Source: Actinomycetales bacterium
GTDB lineage: Bacteria; Actinomycetota; Actinomycetes; Actinomycetales; Dermatophilaceae
Direction of reading: 5' to 3'
Assembly (NCBI GenBank): GCA_016710385.1
Contig: JADJVX010000023.1
Location: forward strand, 86,064-150,063
DNA length: 64,000 nucleotides
Part shown: positions 36,932-44,909 of the stretch, piece after piece
How the letters are laid out: the number at the start of each line of letters is the position of its first letter
Position numbering within the stretch: the first letter of the stretch is position 1
Program-made: the position numbers and the translations under genes
Notes under the pieces: model-generated
The model's database searches: none
What the model was told of the DNA's origin: nothing
What the model saw: the letters and a program-made list of their open reading frames with translations, nothing else

Positions 36932-37628
36932 CCCATTCCGGCGCGACGACGACAACAGCCCCGTCCTCATCGTGGGGCTGGGTCGGTTCGGCTACTCCGT
37001 CGCGCGCTCGCTTGTCGCCATGGGCCAGGAAGTCCTCGCCATCGACACCGATCCCGTTCTCGTGCAACGGTATGCCGACGAACTCACCCACGTCGTGCAG
37101 GCCGACGCCACCGATCACGACGCCCTCGAGCAGCTCGGCATCAGCGACTTCGACAAGGCCGTCGTCGGCATCTCGGTCAACGTCGAGGCCAGCGTCCTGG
37201 CGACAATCGCGCTCTCCGAGGCGGGCGTCTCAGACATCTGGGTCAAGGCCAGCAGCCTCGACCACGGCAAGATCCTCGAGCGCATCGGTGCCCACCACAT
37301 CGTCTACCCCGAGCGGTCGATGGGTGAGCAGGTCGCCCACATGATCGTGGGCGGGATGAGCCAATACCTCGAGTTCGACGACGACTTCGCCATCGCCCGC
37401 ACCATGGCGCCCGCGGAGCAATGGGGAAAGACGTTCAGCGAGACCGGGATTCGGGCGAAGCATGGCGTGACGATCGTCGGGGTCAAGCGCATGGGCGAAG
37501 ACTTCATGTATGCCGTCCCGGAGACTCTCGTGGAACAGCACGACGAGCTCGTCGTCTCGGGTCCGACGAAGAAGGTCGAGCACTACTGCGCGCTGGCCAA
37601 GCCGAAACTGCATCGTCCCCGCAGCTGA
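36924..37628 (+). CDS. ktrA: KtrA/TrkA-type RCK potassium-channel regulator
   Basis: 234 residues from TTG 36924 (AAAGG upstream), overlapping ktrB by eight bases; a longer frame from 36831 lies inside ktrB and is not credible. The N-terminal RCK-N Rossmann domain has VLIVGLGRFGYSVARSLVAM and the acidic strand end VLAIDTDP, which binds ATP/ADP or NAD(H). The C-terminal RCK-C domain (about 140-234) includes VGVKRMGEDFMYAVP. KtrA rings open or close KtrB in response to nucleotide. Confidence 0.92.
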   Translation: MANPFRRDDDNSPVLIVGLGRFGYSVARSLVAMGQEVLAIDTDPVLVQRYADELTHVVQADATDHDALEQLGISDFDKAVVGISVNVEASVLATIALSEAGVSDIWVKASSLDHGKILERIGAHHIVYPERSMGEQVAHMIVGGMSQYLEFDDDFAIARTMAPAEQWGKTFSETGIRAKHGVTIVGVKRMGEDFMYAVPETLVEQHDELVVSGPTKKVEHYCALAKPKLHRPRS

Positions 37629-37926
37629 CCTGCCCGCTGCCGTGCGCTTGCCGTGCGCTTCGGTGCGCTGCCGAGCGCTGTGGTGCGCTGCCGAGTGCTG
37701 CCGATCCGACCGCTTGTGGCTCGTCGTGCCGATCGTCTTGGGTGGACAGCTGATGACGGCCGGGTAGCGTCCGGGTGACGTTGCGCTGCAACGGACTTCG
37801 TATGTGTCGGGGCCCACGTGCGGCAGTGCCCTCGCCCGGGCAGCTGACCGGATTCCGCGAGTTACCCTTGAGTAGACGGCATACAGAAGCGCACCGACGC
37901 GCCTACCTGGGGAGGGTTGACGTCAC
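37629..37926. other. Intergenic region with degenerate short repeats
   Basis: 298 bp without a credible gene. 37650-37700 holds several degenerate copies of GTGCGCTNCCG. One ACGGCATAC word is at 37878. GGGGAGG at 37911-37917 provides the ribosome-binding site of the next gene. Confidence 0.5.
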
Positions 37927-38346
37927 ATGACTGGCCGGGCCACCGAGATGACCACCACGGACTGCTGGGAGATGTTGCGGCGGCAGGAGTTCGGTCGGCT
38001 GGCGTATCACCTCGGCGAGGGCGTCCAGATCGCGCCCATCAACTACGCCGTCGACGGCGATTGCATCATCTTCCGCACCGCGGAGGGCTCCAAGCTCAGC
38101 GGCATCCTCGGCAATGGTGACGTCGCGTTCGAGATCGACGAACTCATCGAAGATGCCGCCGCCAGCGTGGTCGTGCGGGGGCGGGCCGTCGAACTCGCCG
38201 GCGACGCTGCGATCGCAGTCGACCAGCTGCGCTTGCGGCCCTGGGTCCGCACGGTCAAGAACCACGTCATCTCGATCAAGGTCACCGAGATCTCCGGACG
38301 ATTCTTCATGCTGACCAAACCCTGGCTGCACATGGTCCCGAGCTGA
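37927..38346 (+). CDS. Pyridoxamine 5'-phosphate oxidase-like flavin-binding-fold protein
   Basis: 139 residues with the split beta-barrel pattern of the pyridox_ox_2 group: CWEMLRRQEFGRLAYHLGEG at the N-terminus, IAPINYAVDGDCIIFRTAEG, and VAFEIDELIEDAAASVVVRG. Members bind FMN or F420, or haem in some branches, and many are uncharacterised; no specific reaction can be assigned. An ATG seven codons inside (37948) could also be the start. Followed by two hairpins. Confidence 0.8.
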   Translation: MTGRATEMTTTDCWEMLRRQEFGRLAYHLGEGVQIAPINYAVDGDCIIFRTAEGSKLSGILGNGDVAFEIDELIEDAAASVVVRGRAVELAGDAAIAVDQLRLRPWVRTVKNHVISIKVTEISGRFFMLTKPWLHMVPS

Positions 38347-38372
38347 GCTCTCACCACTGGCTCCTGGAGAGT

Positions 38373-38410
38373 CTGCGCCCCCCGGCGGTGGTCACACTCG
38401 GGGGGCGCAG
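38373..38410 (+). terminator. Hairpin terminator, 12-bp stem
   Basis: CTGCGCCCCCCG at 38373-38384 pairs perfectly with CGGGGGGCGCAG at 38399-38410; 26 bases after the preceding stop, no T tract. Confidence 0.65.
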
Positions 38411-38450
38411 TGTTGCGCCGAGGTTGTGCCCAAGATGGAGGGCAGGTCCG

Positions 38451-38502
38451 CACAGACAGGTATGCCGTCCGGTCGGGTGACCGGACGGCATACCTGTCTG
38501 TG
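38451..38502. terminator. 24-bp perfect inverted repeat made of two opposed GGTATGCCGT words; likely bidirectional terminator
   Basis: The arm at 38451-38474 contains CAGGTATGCCGTCCGG and is matched without error by 38479-38502, with a GGGT loop. It lies between convergent genes (37927-38346 and 38538-39629), and T-rich sequence (GTTGTTCT) follows on the + strand. Inverted pairs of uptake sequences form terminators in Neisseria and Haemophilus; this has the same look. Confidence 0.75.
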
Positions 38503-38537
38503 GTTGTTCTGCCGCCGAGCGGCAGGTGAGTTTGTGA

Positions 38538-39629
38538 TCAGTCGGTGGACTTGCCATCGGTAGCGGCAGCGTCGGCAGCGTGCTCGACCGCGTCCGCCGC
38601 GTCTCCGGCGGCGTCAGCGGCGTCAGCGGCGTCGGCGTCGGAGGCGGCCGCTTCGATCGCGTCACCCAGATCCTCAGCGGCGTCGGCAGCCGGGTCCGCA
38701 GCCGTCTCCGTGACCTCGGCCGCCTTCTCGACAACGGCGTCCTTGGCTTCGCTCGCCGCGGCGGCAGCCGTGTCGAGGTAGCTCTGGGTCTTGGCCGGCG
38801 ACAGGTAGGTCGGCTCGCCAGCGGGAGCAGCCCACGGGTCGTCCTTGGAACGAGTCGCGAGGTAGGCCGCGATGGCGGCTCCGGCGGCGGCGCCGATGCC
38901 GAAGAGCAGGAAGATGGCGCCCTTGCGGCTGCGCTTGCGCGAGGCGCGGGGGGTTGCGTCCGCGACGGCCTCCTGGACGGCAGCGAAGGTCGCTGGAGCG
39001 TCGGCGACCGCAGCCGACGCCACGTCGGCCGCCTGGGCCTTGGCGGTGCCGGCGGCGGCGACCAGGCTCGAGACGGCGGCGGCCACCTTCGGCAGCAGGT
39101 CATCGACGATGTGGTCGCGGGTGGCGTCGACCTTGGGGCCGAGGTCTTCGACCGCCTTGACCACCTTGGGCCCGGCGACCTCGACGCCGTGCTCGAGCCT
39201 GGGCTTGGCCCACTCGACGCCCGCCTCGACATAGGGTGCGGCCTTTTCGCGGCCGGCCTCGACATAAGGCTGGGCCTTCTCCAGTCCCGCTTCGAGCAAC
39301 GGCGCGGCCTTGTCGCGGGCCTTGTCGCGGGCCTTCTCGGCAGCGTCGCGAACCACGGGCGCGGCCTTTTCGGCTGCGGCAGAGGCCTTGTCGGCAGCGG
39401 CGGCAGCCTTCTCCTGAGCGACCGGGCCGTAGCTGCGGGCGACTTCGGCCGCTGCGGCTGCGGCTGCGGCGGCCGCAGCCACGACAGCGCTTGCCTTGGA
39501 CTTCGCGACCGGTGCATACGCCTTGGCCTTCTCGGCACCCATCGCCGCCGCGGGCGCGAGAGATGCCCGCAGCTCGCTGAGCCGCTCGGCTGCCGACGTG
39601 CCGTCAGCCTTCTTCGTCATCCGGAACAC
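38538..39629 (-). CDS. Ala-rich coiled-coil membrane protein (DUF5324-like)
   Basis: 363 residues from GTG 39629 with GGGAGG five bases upstream. About half the residues are Ala, with Lys/Glu/Asp in a helical 11-residue-like period (PYVEAGREKAAPYVEAGVEW), giving LEA/apolipoprotein-like amphipathic helices. One transmembrane segment, AIFLLFGIGAAAGAAIAAYL (residues 239-258), follows the basic stretch RKRSRKG. The C-terminal ~100 residues are acidic Ala/Asp repeats. Streptomyces DUF5324 proteins look similar, but the resemblance may be compositional. Function unknown; a structural envelope-associated role is conceivable. Confidence 0.7.
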   Translation of the reverse strand: MFRMTKKADGTSAAERLSELRASLAPAAAMGAEKAKAYAPVAKSKASAVVAAAAAAAAAAAEVARSYGPVAQEKAAAAADKASAAAEKAAPVVRDAAEKARDKARDKAAPLLEAGLEKAQPYVEAGREKAAPYVEAGVEWAKPRLEHGVEVAGPKVVKAVEDLGPKVDATRDHIVDDLLPKVAAAVSSLVAAAGTAKAQAADVASAAVADAPATFAAVQEAVADATPRASRKRSRKGAIFLLFGIGAAAGAAIAAYLATRSKDDPWAAPAGEPTYLSPAKTQSYLDTAAAAASEAKDAVVEKAAEVTETAADPAADAAEDLGDAIEAAASDADAADAADAAGDAADAVEHAADAAATDGKSTD

Positions 39630-39800
39630 TGGGTCCTCCCAAAAGTCGGGGCATGTCGGGTATTTCCCACAACCCCGACGCGTGCAGGACGCCCGGGGCG
39701 CGGCTCACGTTCCATCCTGCCCTGTTCGGGGGGCAAGTACACATCCCTGGGAGCAGGATTCCCCGGATGCTGGCCGGCGGATGCCCCTGTCGTCGCCGGC

Positions 39801-40236
39801 GAAACCTTCCGACTCGCCGTCAAACCCGGCCTCCCGGCCCCGGCCATGCCGAGAAACCTTCCGACTCGCCGTCAAACCCGCCCTCCCGGGCCCGGGTATG
39901 CCGGGAAACCTTCCGACTCGCCGTCAAACCCGCCCTCCCGGGCCCGGGTATGCCGGGAAACCCTCCGACTCGCCGTCAAACCCGCCCTCCCGGGCCCGGC
40001 CATGCCGGGAAACCCTCCCCCGCCCCGCCCCCGGCCCGCCGGCAAACCTCCCGATCGCTGGAAGTCCGCCTGCGGGGGGGGATGCCCGTGTCGTCGCCGG
40101 CGAAACCTTCCGATCCGCTGAGAAGTCCGCCTGCGCGACGGCGGATGCCCGTGTCGTCGTCGGCGAAACCTTCCGACTCGCCGTCAAACCCGCCCTCCCG
40201 GGCCCGGGTATGCCGGGAAACCTTCCAACTCGCCGA
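39801..40236 (+). repeat. 52-bp imperfect tandem repeat array in the gap before ppiA
   Basis: GAAACCTTCCGACTCGCCGT recurs at 39801, 39853, 39905, 39957 (degenerate) and 40009 (degenerate), a regular 52-bp period, and again near 40102, 40165 and 40217 after a divergent section. Most units contain a GGTATGCCGG word. The whole 39630-40353 gap (724 bp) holds nothing else I would call, except a small dyad ACTGTCT/AGACAGT at 40245-40260. Frames run through the array, but they are low-complexity Pro/Arg shadows. Confidence 0.8.
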
Positions 40237-40353
40237 CAAAGTCAACTGTCTCCAGACAGTGACAAGGCCAGCCTGATCCGGGCGGTGACGGGCACGGCAT
40301 ACCTGTGGATGGGCGCGGTCGGAAGGTGACCGAGGCATGGGAGGATTCACCCC

Positions 40354-40872
40354 ATGAAGGCAACCTTGCACACCAACCACGGCGACATCAACGTCACGCT
40401 CTTCCCCAACGAGGCCCCCAAGACGGTCGACAACTTCGTCGGGTTGGCCAAGGGCACCAAGAAGTACAAGGACGAAGCGGGCCGCACCGACCCGACGCCG
40501 TTCTTCGACGGGCTGATTTTCCACCGGATCATTGCCGGCTTCATGATCCAGGGCGGCTGCCCGCTCGGTCAGGGCTACGGCGGGCCGGGCTATGCGTTCG
40601 ACGACGAGCCGCACCCGGACAAGACTTTCACCAAGCCCTACCTGCTGGCCATGGCCAACGCCGGCAAGCGGATGGGCAAGGGCACCAACGGGTCGCAGTT
40701 CTTCATCACGGTGTCGACCCCGACCTACCTCAACTTCAAGCACACCATTTTCGGCGAGGTTGCCGACCAGTCCAGCCGCGACGTCGTCGACGCCATCGCC
40801 ACCGTGCGCACCGACCGCAACGACAAGCCGCTGCAGGACGTCGTCATCACGTCGGTCACCATCGAGGACTGA
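40354..40872 (+). CDS. ppiA: Cyclophilin-type peptidyl-prolyl cis-trans isomerase
   Basis: 172 residues; GGGAGG precedes the ATG. The cyclophilin active site is intact: FHRIIAGFMIQGG (Arg and Phe of the catalytic loop), MANAGKRMGKGTNGSQFFIT and the final strand VVITSVTIED. There is no signal peptide, so it acts on cytosolic proline peptides. Equivalent in position to M. tuberculosis Rv0009, which confirms that the ori-region order resumes here after the accessory block. Confidence 0.95.
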   Translation: MKATLHTNHGDINVTLFPNEAPKTVDNFVGLAKGTKKYKDEAGRTDPTPFFDGLIFHRIIAGFMIQGGCPLGQGYGGPGYAFDDEPHPDKTFTKPYLLAMANAGKRMGKGTNGSQFFITVSTPTYLNFKHTIFGEVADQSSRDVVDAIATVRTDRNDKPLQDVVITSVTIED

Positions 40873-40874
40873 CG

Positions 40875-41951
40875 CTGAGCACCCCCGGCGGATACCCAGG
40901 GACGGGCGCTCCGGCGCCCGTCCCGGTCTGCTCGCGTCATCCCGAGCGGCCTTCCTACGTCCGCTGCCAGCGCTGCCACCGGCCCACCTGCCCCGACTGC
41001 CAGCGCCCGGCGCCGGTCGGCATCCAGTGCGTCGACTGCGTCGCCGCGGCAGCAGCGAGTATGCCGCGCCCGCGGTCGGTGCTCGGGGTGCCTCTGACGG
41101 GTGACCAGCGACCCACGGTGACGATGTCGATCATCGCCGCCTGTGTGCTGGCCTATGTCGGCCAGCTCATCTCGCCGCAGGTCACCGCCCACTTCGCGTT
41201 CACGCCCTATCTCGGCTGGTCAGAGCCCTGGCGCGCGATGACGGCGGCCTTCCTGCATTCGCCGTCGATGCCCCTGCATCTGGTGCTCAACATGCTCTTC
41301 CTCTGGCAGATCGGGCCGGCCCTCGAGCACACGCTCGGCCGGGCGCGCTACCTCGCGCTCTATCTGCTCAGCGCATTCGGCGGCAGCGTGGCGGTCGTTC
41401 TGCTGGCCAATGCCCCCACCCGCTGGCTGCGCGGCGCAGCTGATGCCGCGGCATACCAGTCCTGGGTGCAGGCAGTCGTGGGCGCGTCGGGTGCGGTCTT
41501 CGGACTCTTCGGGGCGCTGCTGGTCATTAACCGGCACTTCGGGCGGTCCTCCACGGCCCTGTATGCCGTGCTGGCCATCAACCTGGCGTTCGGCTTCATC
41601 TACCCGGGCATCTCCTGGCAAGGCCACCTCGGTGGACTGGTGACCGGCATCGCGGTGGCCGGCAGCGTGCTGGCCCTGCGCGCCCCGGCGCGGCGGCCCC
41701 ACCAGTGGGTGGCGATCGCGACGATCTTCGTCGTGCTCTTGGGGTCGTCGTCATCAAACACCTCACCGTGCCAGCGTTCTACCGCTGACACCCTATCGAG
41801 CCTGAAGAGTTATCCACAGGCTTGTCCCCAGGGTGGGGAGAACTACACGCGTGTAACTCGCCTAGCTCTTTGCGACAGCTGGAGAGCGTCGGCTACTTCC
41901 ACTTCATCGTCATGGCGAACCCGGTCAAGAGCAGGCCGAAGCCGACGATGA
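40875..41951 (+). CDS. Rhomboid family intramembrane serine protease with N-terminal zinc finger (apparent C-terminal frameshift)
   Basis: No ATG, GTG or TTG lies in frame before the zinc finger; CTG 40875 is preceded by GAGGA at six bases and is the best start. N-terminal Cys/His zinc ribbon (CQRCHRPTCPDC), then rhomboid membrane helices: HLVLNMLFLWQIG, catalytic Ser in GASGAVFGLFG, catalytic His in WQGHLGGLVTG. The frame as sequenced ends at 41951 in unrelated residues and overlaps crgA. Adding one G at the GGGG run at 41741 restores VVVIKHLTVPAFYR with a stop at 41786-41788, so a 1-base deletion or sequencing error is likely and the natural end is 41788. Confidence 0.82.
   Translation: MSTPGGYPGTGAPAPVPVCSRHPERPSYVRCQRCHRPTCPDCQRPAPVGIQCVDCVAAAAASMPRPRSVLGVPLTGDQRPTVTMSIIAACVLAYVGQLISPQVTAHFAFTPYLGWSEPWRAMTAAFLHSPSMPLHLVLNMLFLWQIGPALEHTLGRARYLALYLLSAFGGSVAVVLLANAPTRWLRGAADAAAYQSWVQAVVGASGAVFGLFGALLVINRHFGRSSTALYAVLAINLAFGFIYPGISWQGHLGGLVTGIAVAGSVLALRAPARRPHQWVAIATIFVVLLGSSSSNTSPCQRSTADTLSSLKSYPQACPQGGENYTRVTRLALCDSWRASATSTSSSWRTRSRAGRSRR
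41810..41818 (+). promoter_or_regulatory. Perfect DnaA box with a nearby 12-bp palindrome
   Basis: TTATCCACA at 41810-41818 is a consensus DnaA box. It is followed by CCCCAGGGTGGGG (short hairpin) and by TACACGCGTGTA at 41844-41855, a perfect palindrome, all in the ~100-bp gap between the convergent rhomboid and crgA genes. A single box is not an origin. Confidence 0.5.
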
Positions 41952-42207
41952 GGTTCCAGTAGCCGAACGACTTGATCGGCCAGGCGCCCTGGGTGACATA
42001 GAAGACGACAATCCAGACCAGCCCGAGCACCAGCAAGGTGACGAACACCGGCGCCCACCACGTGGGGTTGGGGGCAGCCGCGGCTTGGGCCCGGCGCCGG
42101 GCCTCCTGCTCGGCGGCGGCGCGCTTGGCGGCGGCCTTGGCGGCGGGGGGCACGACGGCCGCCTTGGCGCCGTCCGATGACCGGTCGCGGTCTGCGGAGT
42201 CGGACAC
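41893..42207 (-). CDS. crgA: Cell division protein CrgA
   Basis: 104 residues from GTG 42207 with AAGGAG five bases upstream. A charged Ala-rich N-terminal half is followed by two transmembrane helices: WWAPVFVTLLVLGLVWIVVF and a second in SFGYWNLIVGFGLLLTGFAM, ending in MTMKWK, which is typical of CrgA. CrgA is a small actinobacterial septum protein that contacts FtsZ, FtsI and FtsQ and affects septation timing. Same place and strand as Rv0011c. Confidence 0.95.
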   Translation of the reverse strand: MSDSADRDRSSDGAKAAVVPPAAKAAAKRAAAEQEARRRAQAAAAPNPTWWAPVFVTLLVLGLVWIVVFYVTQGAWPIKSFGYWNLIVGFGLLLTGFAMTMKWK

Positions 42208-42317
42208 GGGGTCTCCTTGCGTGGGTGCTGGTGTGCCTTAGCGTAGTTGTCGACCCGCACGCTACCGTCACCACAGCGCTCGCCTCACCCCTGAGGCCCG
42301 AGAGAGGAGGACCGGGT

Positions 42318-43202
42318 ATGCCGTCCCTCTCCCCGCGGGTGCCGGGCAAGCCCTGGCGACGGGCCCGACCGACCAGTCCGGCGACCGCAACCACGCCAGC
42401 AACCAGATCTGGCCCAGCGACCACAGACGGGTCAGCAGCCGCGCTCACGCCGGCGGCCACGCCCACGCCGGCGGTCACAGCATCGCGGTCGATCTGGCGC
42501 TGGATGGCTCCGGTCATCTTCGCCGTCGCCGGTCTGCTCTTCACCACGAGTTTCCAGACCGCGCGCGGCACCGACCTGCGCAGCGATCGCGGACTGCCCG
42601 GTCTCATTGAGGCCAGCGCCCGCTCGGTGGCCGACAAGGCTGCGCGGGTCACGACCCTCCAAACCCAGATCGACGAACTCACCGCGTCGGCGGCTGCGCG
42701 GGGGGATGGCACGATCACCAAGCTCACTGTGAGCGCCGACCAGATCGCGTCGGTAGCGGGGCTCACCGAGGTCGATGGTCCCGTGGTCGCCGTGACCCTC
42801 GACGATGCCAAGAAGGGATCGGCCCAACTGCCCGACGGGGTCACCCCCGATGATTTGGTCGTCCACCAGCAGGACGTGCAGGCGGTCGTCAACGCCCTGT
42901 GGCGCGGAGGGGCCGAGGCGATGATGATCCAGGACCAGCGGGTCATCGCGACCTCAGCGGTGCGCTGCGTCGGCAACACCCTGATCCTGCAGGGTCGGGT
43001 CTACTCGCCGCCGTTCGTCATCAAGGCGATGGGCAAGATTGACGCGCTCAAGGCCGCGCTCGATGCCGACCCCAAGGTCGAGATCTACCGGCAGTATGTG
43101 GACGCCATCGGCTTGGGCTACGAGGTCAAGGTCATCACCAAGTCGCGATTCCCGGCGTTCACCGGGGCGTTGGGGCTGAGCCAGGCCGTCGTCCCGCGGT
43201 AA
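42318..43202 (+). CDS. DUF881 family membrane protein
   Basis: 294 residues from ATG 42318. GGAGG precedes it, and the start codon lies inside a GGTATGCCGT word. A Pro/Thr/Ala-rich cytoplasmic N-terminal ~60 residues is followed by one membrane segment (WMAPVIFAVAGLLFTTSF), a short coiled coil (LQTQIDELTAS) and the extracellular DUF881 domain with GPVVAVTLDDA, ALWRGGAEAMMIQDQRV and PPFVIKAMG. Equivalent to Rv0012. Its place between crgA and the sortase suggests an envelope or division role; biochemical function is not known. Confidence 0.88.
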   Translation: MPSLSPRVPGKPWRRARPTSPATATTPATRSGPATTDGSAAALTPAATPTPAVTASRSIWRWMAPVIFAVAGLLFTTSFQTARGTDLRSDRGLPGLIEASARSVADKAARVTTLQTQIDELTASAAARGDGTITKLTVSADQIASVAGLTEVDGPVVAVTLDDAKKGSAQLPDGVTPDDLVVHQQDVQAVVNALWRGGAEAMMIQDQRVIATSAVRCVGNTLILQGRVYSPPFVIKAMGKIDALKAALDADPKVEIYRQYVDAIGLGYEVKVITKSRFPAFTGALGLSQAVVPR

Positions 43203-43281
43203 CCTCCCTGCAGGGTCGTCGGCACACGGTGACCCGACGGTCCAAGTGCGCCGGGGGGCGCGGCATACAAGGAGGACGAGC

Positions 43282-44019
43282 GTGGCTGGTCGACGCTGGC
43301 GCGCGGTCGTCGGGGGCATCGGCGAGGTCTTCATCACGATCGGCGTGGTGTTGGTGCTCTTCGTCGTGTGGCAGTTGGGCTTCGTGGCGATCGTCGACTC
43401 GAACGCGCAGCGCGGGGTGGTGTCGCAACTCGAGGCGCAGTTCGCGGCTGGCGGCGAGGGCTTGCCCGAGATCCCGCTGACTCCTGGTGGCACGACCACC
43501 GATCCGGGCGGCGCGACCAACACCCCCAAGGTCACCCTCGAGGACGGCAAGGTCTTCGCGATCCTCCGGGTGCCGCGCCTCGGTGGCCCGGGTGGGCCCG
43601 CCCGATCTACGAGGGGGTCGGCCTGCCGACCCTGGCCAAGGGCCTGGGCCGCTACCCCGGACACCGCACTGCCGGGCGCGATCGGCAACTTCGCTGTCGC
43701 CGGGCACCGCGCCGGCCACGGCAACCCGCTCATCGACATCGACGCGATCCGAGAGGGTGACGTCATGGTGGTCGAGACCCGCAGCGGGTATGCCGTCTAC
43801 CGGGCCCAACGGCATACCATCGTGCCGCCGACCTCGGTGGACGTCGTCGCGGCCGTGCCGCAGAAGCCGGGTGTCAAGCCGACCGAAGCCTGGTTCACGC
43901 TCACCTCGTGCGACCCGCGGTTCTCCTCGACCAACCGCTACATCGTCTTCGCCAAGCTCGAGCGGGTCATCCCCCGCGCCGAAGGCCTCCCCGCCGACCT
44001 GCTCGCCGACCCGAGGTAG
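43282..44019 (+). CDS. srtE: Class E sortase (with a 23-codon out-of-frame patch)
   Basis: 245 residues from GTG 43282, AAGGAGG at six bases. N-terminal anchor helix VFITIGVVLVLFVVWQLGF. Catalytic triad motifs: His in FAVAGHRAGHG, Cys in FTLTSCDPRF, Arg in STNRYIVFAKL. Class E sortases attach proteins to the wall, usually at LAXTG, and sit beside crgA/trpG in actinobacteria. Between 43593 and 43661 the frame gives nonsense, while the +2 frame reads the expected WARPIYEGVGLPTLAKGLG. A missing base near 43592 and an extra base near 43661 explain this: either two compensating mutations or two read errors. Confidence 0.85.
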   Translation: MAGRRWRAVVGGIGEVFITIGVVLVLFVVWQLGFVAIVDSNAQRGVVSQLEAQFAAGGEGLPEIPLTPGGTTTDPGGATNTPKVTLEDGKVFAILRVPRLGGPGGPARSTRGSACRPWPRAWAATPDTALPGAIGNFAVAGHRAGHGNPLIDIDAIREGDVMVVETRSGYAVYRAQRHTIVPPTSVDVVAAVPQKPGVKPTEAWFTLTSCDPRFSSTNRYIVFAKLERVIPRAEGLPADLLADPR

Positions 44020-44027
44020 GACAGCCC

Positions 44028-44195
44028 ATGTATGCCGCCCTGTGGCGCCGGCTCCCCGGCAGCCGACTCGTCAAGTCGCTCATCGCGCTGCTGTTGTTCC
44101 TCGCGGTCGTCGCGGTGCTCTTCGTGTGGGTCTTCCCCGCGGTCGTGCCCTATCTGCCCTTCGAGAACGTCACGGTCGACGGCGCCGGTCAGTGA
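44028..44195 (+). CDS. Small single-pass membrane protein
   Basis: 55 residues, ATG 44028, with GAGGTAGGA upstream, eight bases after the sortase stop. Arg-rich N-terminus (WRRLPGSRLVK), one hydrophobic segment (SLIALLLFLAVVAVLFVWVF) and the tail YLPFENVTVDGAGQ. Small membrane proteins at this place between sortase and trpG genes are common in actinobacteria. Function unknown; possibly an accessory to the sortase, from position only. Confidence 0.75.
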   Translation: MYAALWRRLPGSRLVKSLIALLLFLAVVAVLFVWVFPAVVPYLPFENVTVDGAGQ

Positions 44196-44235
44196 CGGGG
44201 ATGATGACCGGTATGCCGTCCGCTCCCGCATCCTC

Positions 44236-44850
44236 GTGGTCGACAACTACGACTCGTTCGTCTTCACCATCGTCGGCTATCTCGAGCAGCTCGGCGCGCA
44301 CTGCCAGGTGGTGCGCAACGACGCGGTGACCCCGCAGGAGGGTGCGGACTTCGACGGAGTCTTGGTGTCGCCCGGGCCGGGGACGCCCGAAGCCGCCGGG
44401 GTGAGCATGGCGATGATCCAGGCCTGTGCCGAGCGGCGACAGCCGATGCTCGGCGTGTGCCTCGGGCACCAGGCGCTCGCGGTGGTCATGGGCGCGACGG
44501 TCGGTCGGGCCCCAGAACTGTTGCACGGCAAGACATCTCAGGTCGAGCACGACGGCACCGGGGTGCTTGCCGGGCTGCCGCAGCCCTTCCGGGCGACCCG
44601 ATATCACTCGCTGGCCATCGACCCGGCGACGCTCACCGACGAGCTCGTCGTCAACGGACGCACCGCCAGCGGCGTCGTCATGGCCGTGCGGCATCGCGAG
44701 TTGCCCTTGCACGGGGTGCAGTTCCATCCCGAGAGCGTGCTCACCGAGGGCGGGCACCGGCTGCTGGCCAACTGGCTCGCCGAGTGCGGATCGGCCGATG
44801 CAGTCGAGCGCTCGGCCGGGCTGAGCCCCCTGGTCCACCAGGCCGGCTGA
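44236..44850 (+). CDS. trpG: Glutamine amidotransferase of anthranilate / aminodeoxychorismate synthase (component II)
   Basis: Class I glutamine amidotransferase that supplies ammonia to chorismate-using synthases (tryptophan or folate route). Nucleophile Cys in MLGVCLGHQAL, His-Glu in VQFHPESVL, N-terminal DNYDSFVFTIV. No valid start precedes the first beta-strand RILVVDNYD in this frame: GTG 44236 would cut that strand. The likely start, ATG 44204 or 44213 inside a GGTATGCCGT word, is in the neighbouring frame and would read MTGMPSAP-RILVV if one C were added to the CCC run at 44225. An apparent 1-base deletion is therefore likely. Equivalent to Rv0013. Confidence 0.88.
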   Translation: MVDNYDSFVFTIVGYLEQLGAHCQVVRNDAVTPQEGADFDGVLVSPGPGTPEAAGVSMAMIQACAERRQPMLGVCLGHQALAVVMGATVGRAPELLHGKTSQVEHDGTGVLAGLPQPFRATRYHSLAIDPATLTDELVVNGRTASGVVMAVRHRELPLHGVQFHPESVLTEGGHRLLANWLAECGSADAVERSAGLSPLVHQAG

Positions 44851-44909
44851 CTTCGACGGTTCAGCGCGGACCCGCAGCGCAGGCCCCGGATCGCACCTCC
44901 CGCAGCCCA

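Noticed and set aside
38580..40121. Plus-strand frames of 513 and 277 residues across 38580-40329
   Set aside because: They run antisense to the Ala-rich gene and then through the 52-bp repeats; low-complexity Gly/Arg/Pro with no ribosome-binding site.
39801..40236. CRISPR array
   Set aside because: The 52-bp units are contiguous, with no unique spacers, and no cas gene is nearby.
41800..41892. Replication origin
   Set aside because: Only one DnaA box, no AT-rich unwinding region, and the gene order places oriC to the left of gyrB, outside the window.
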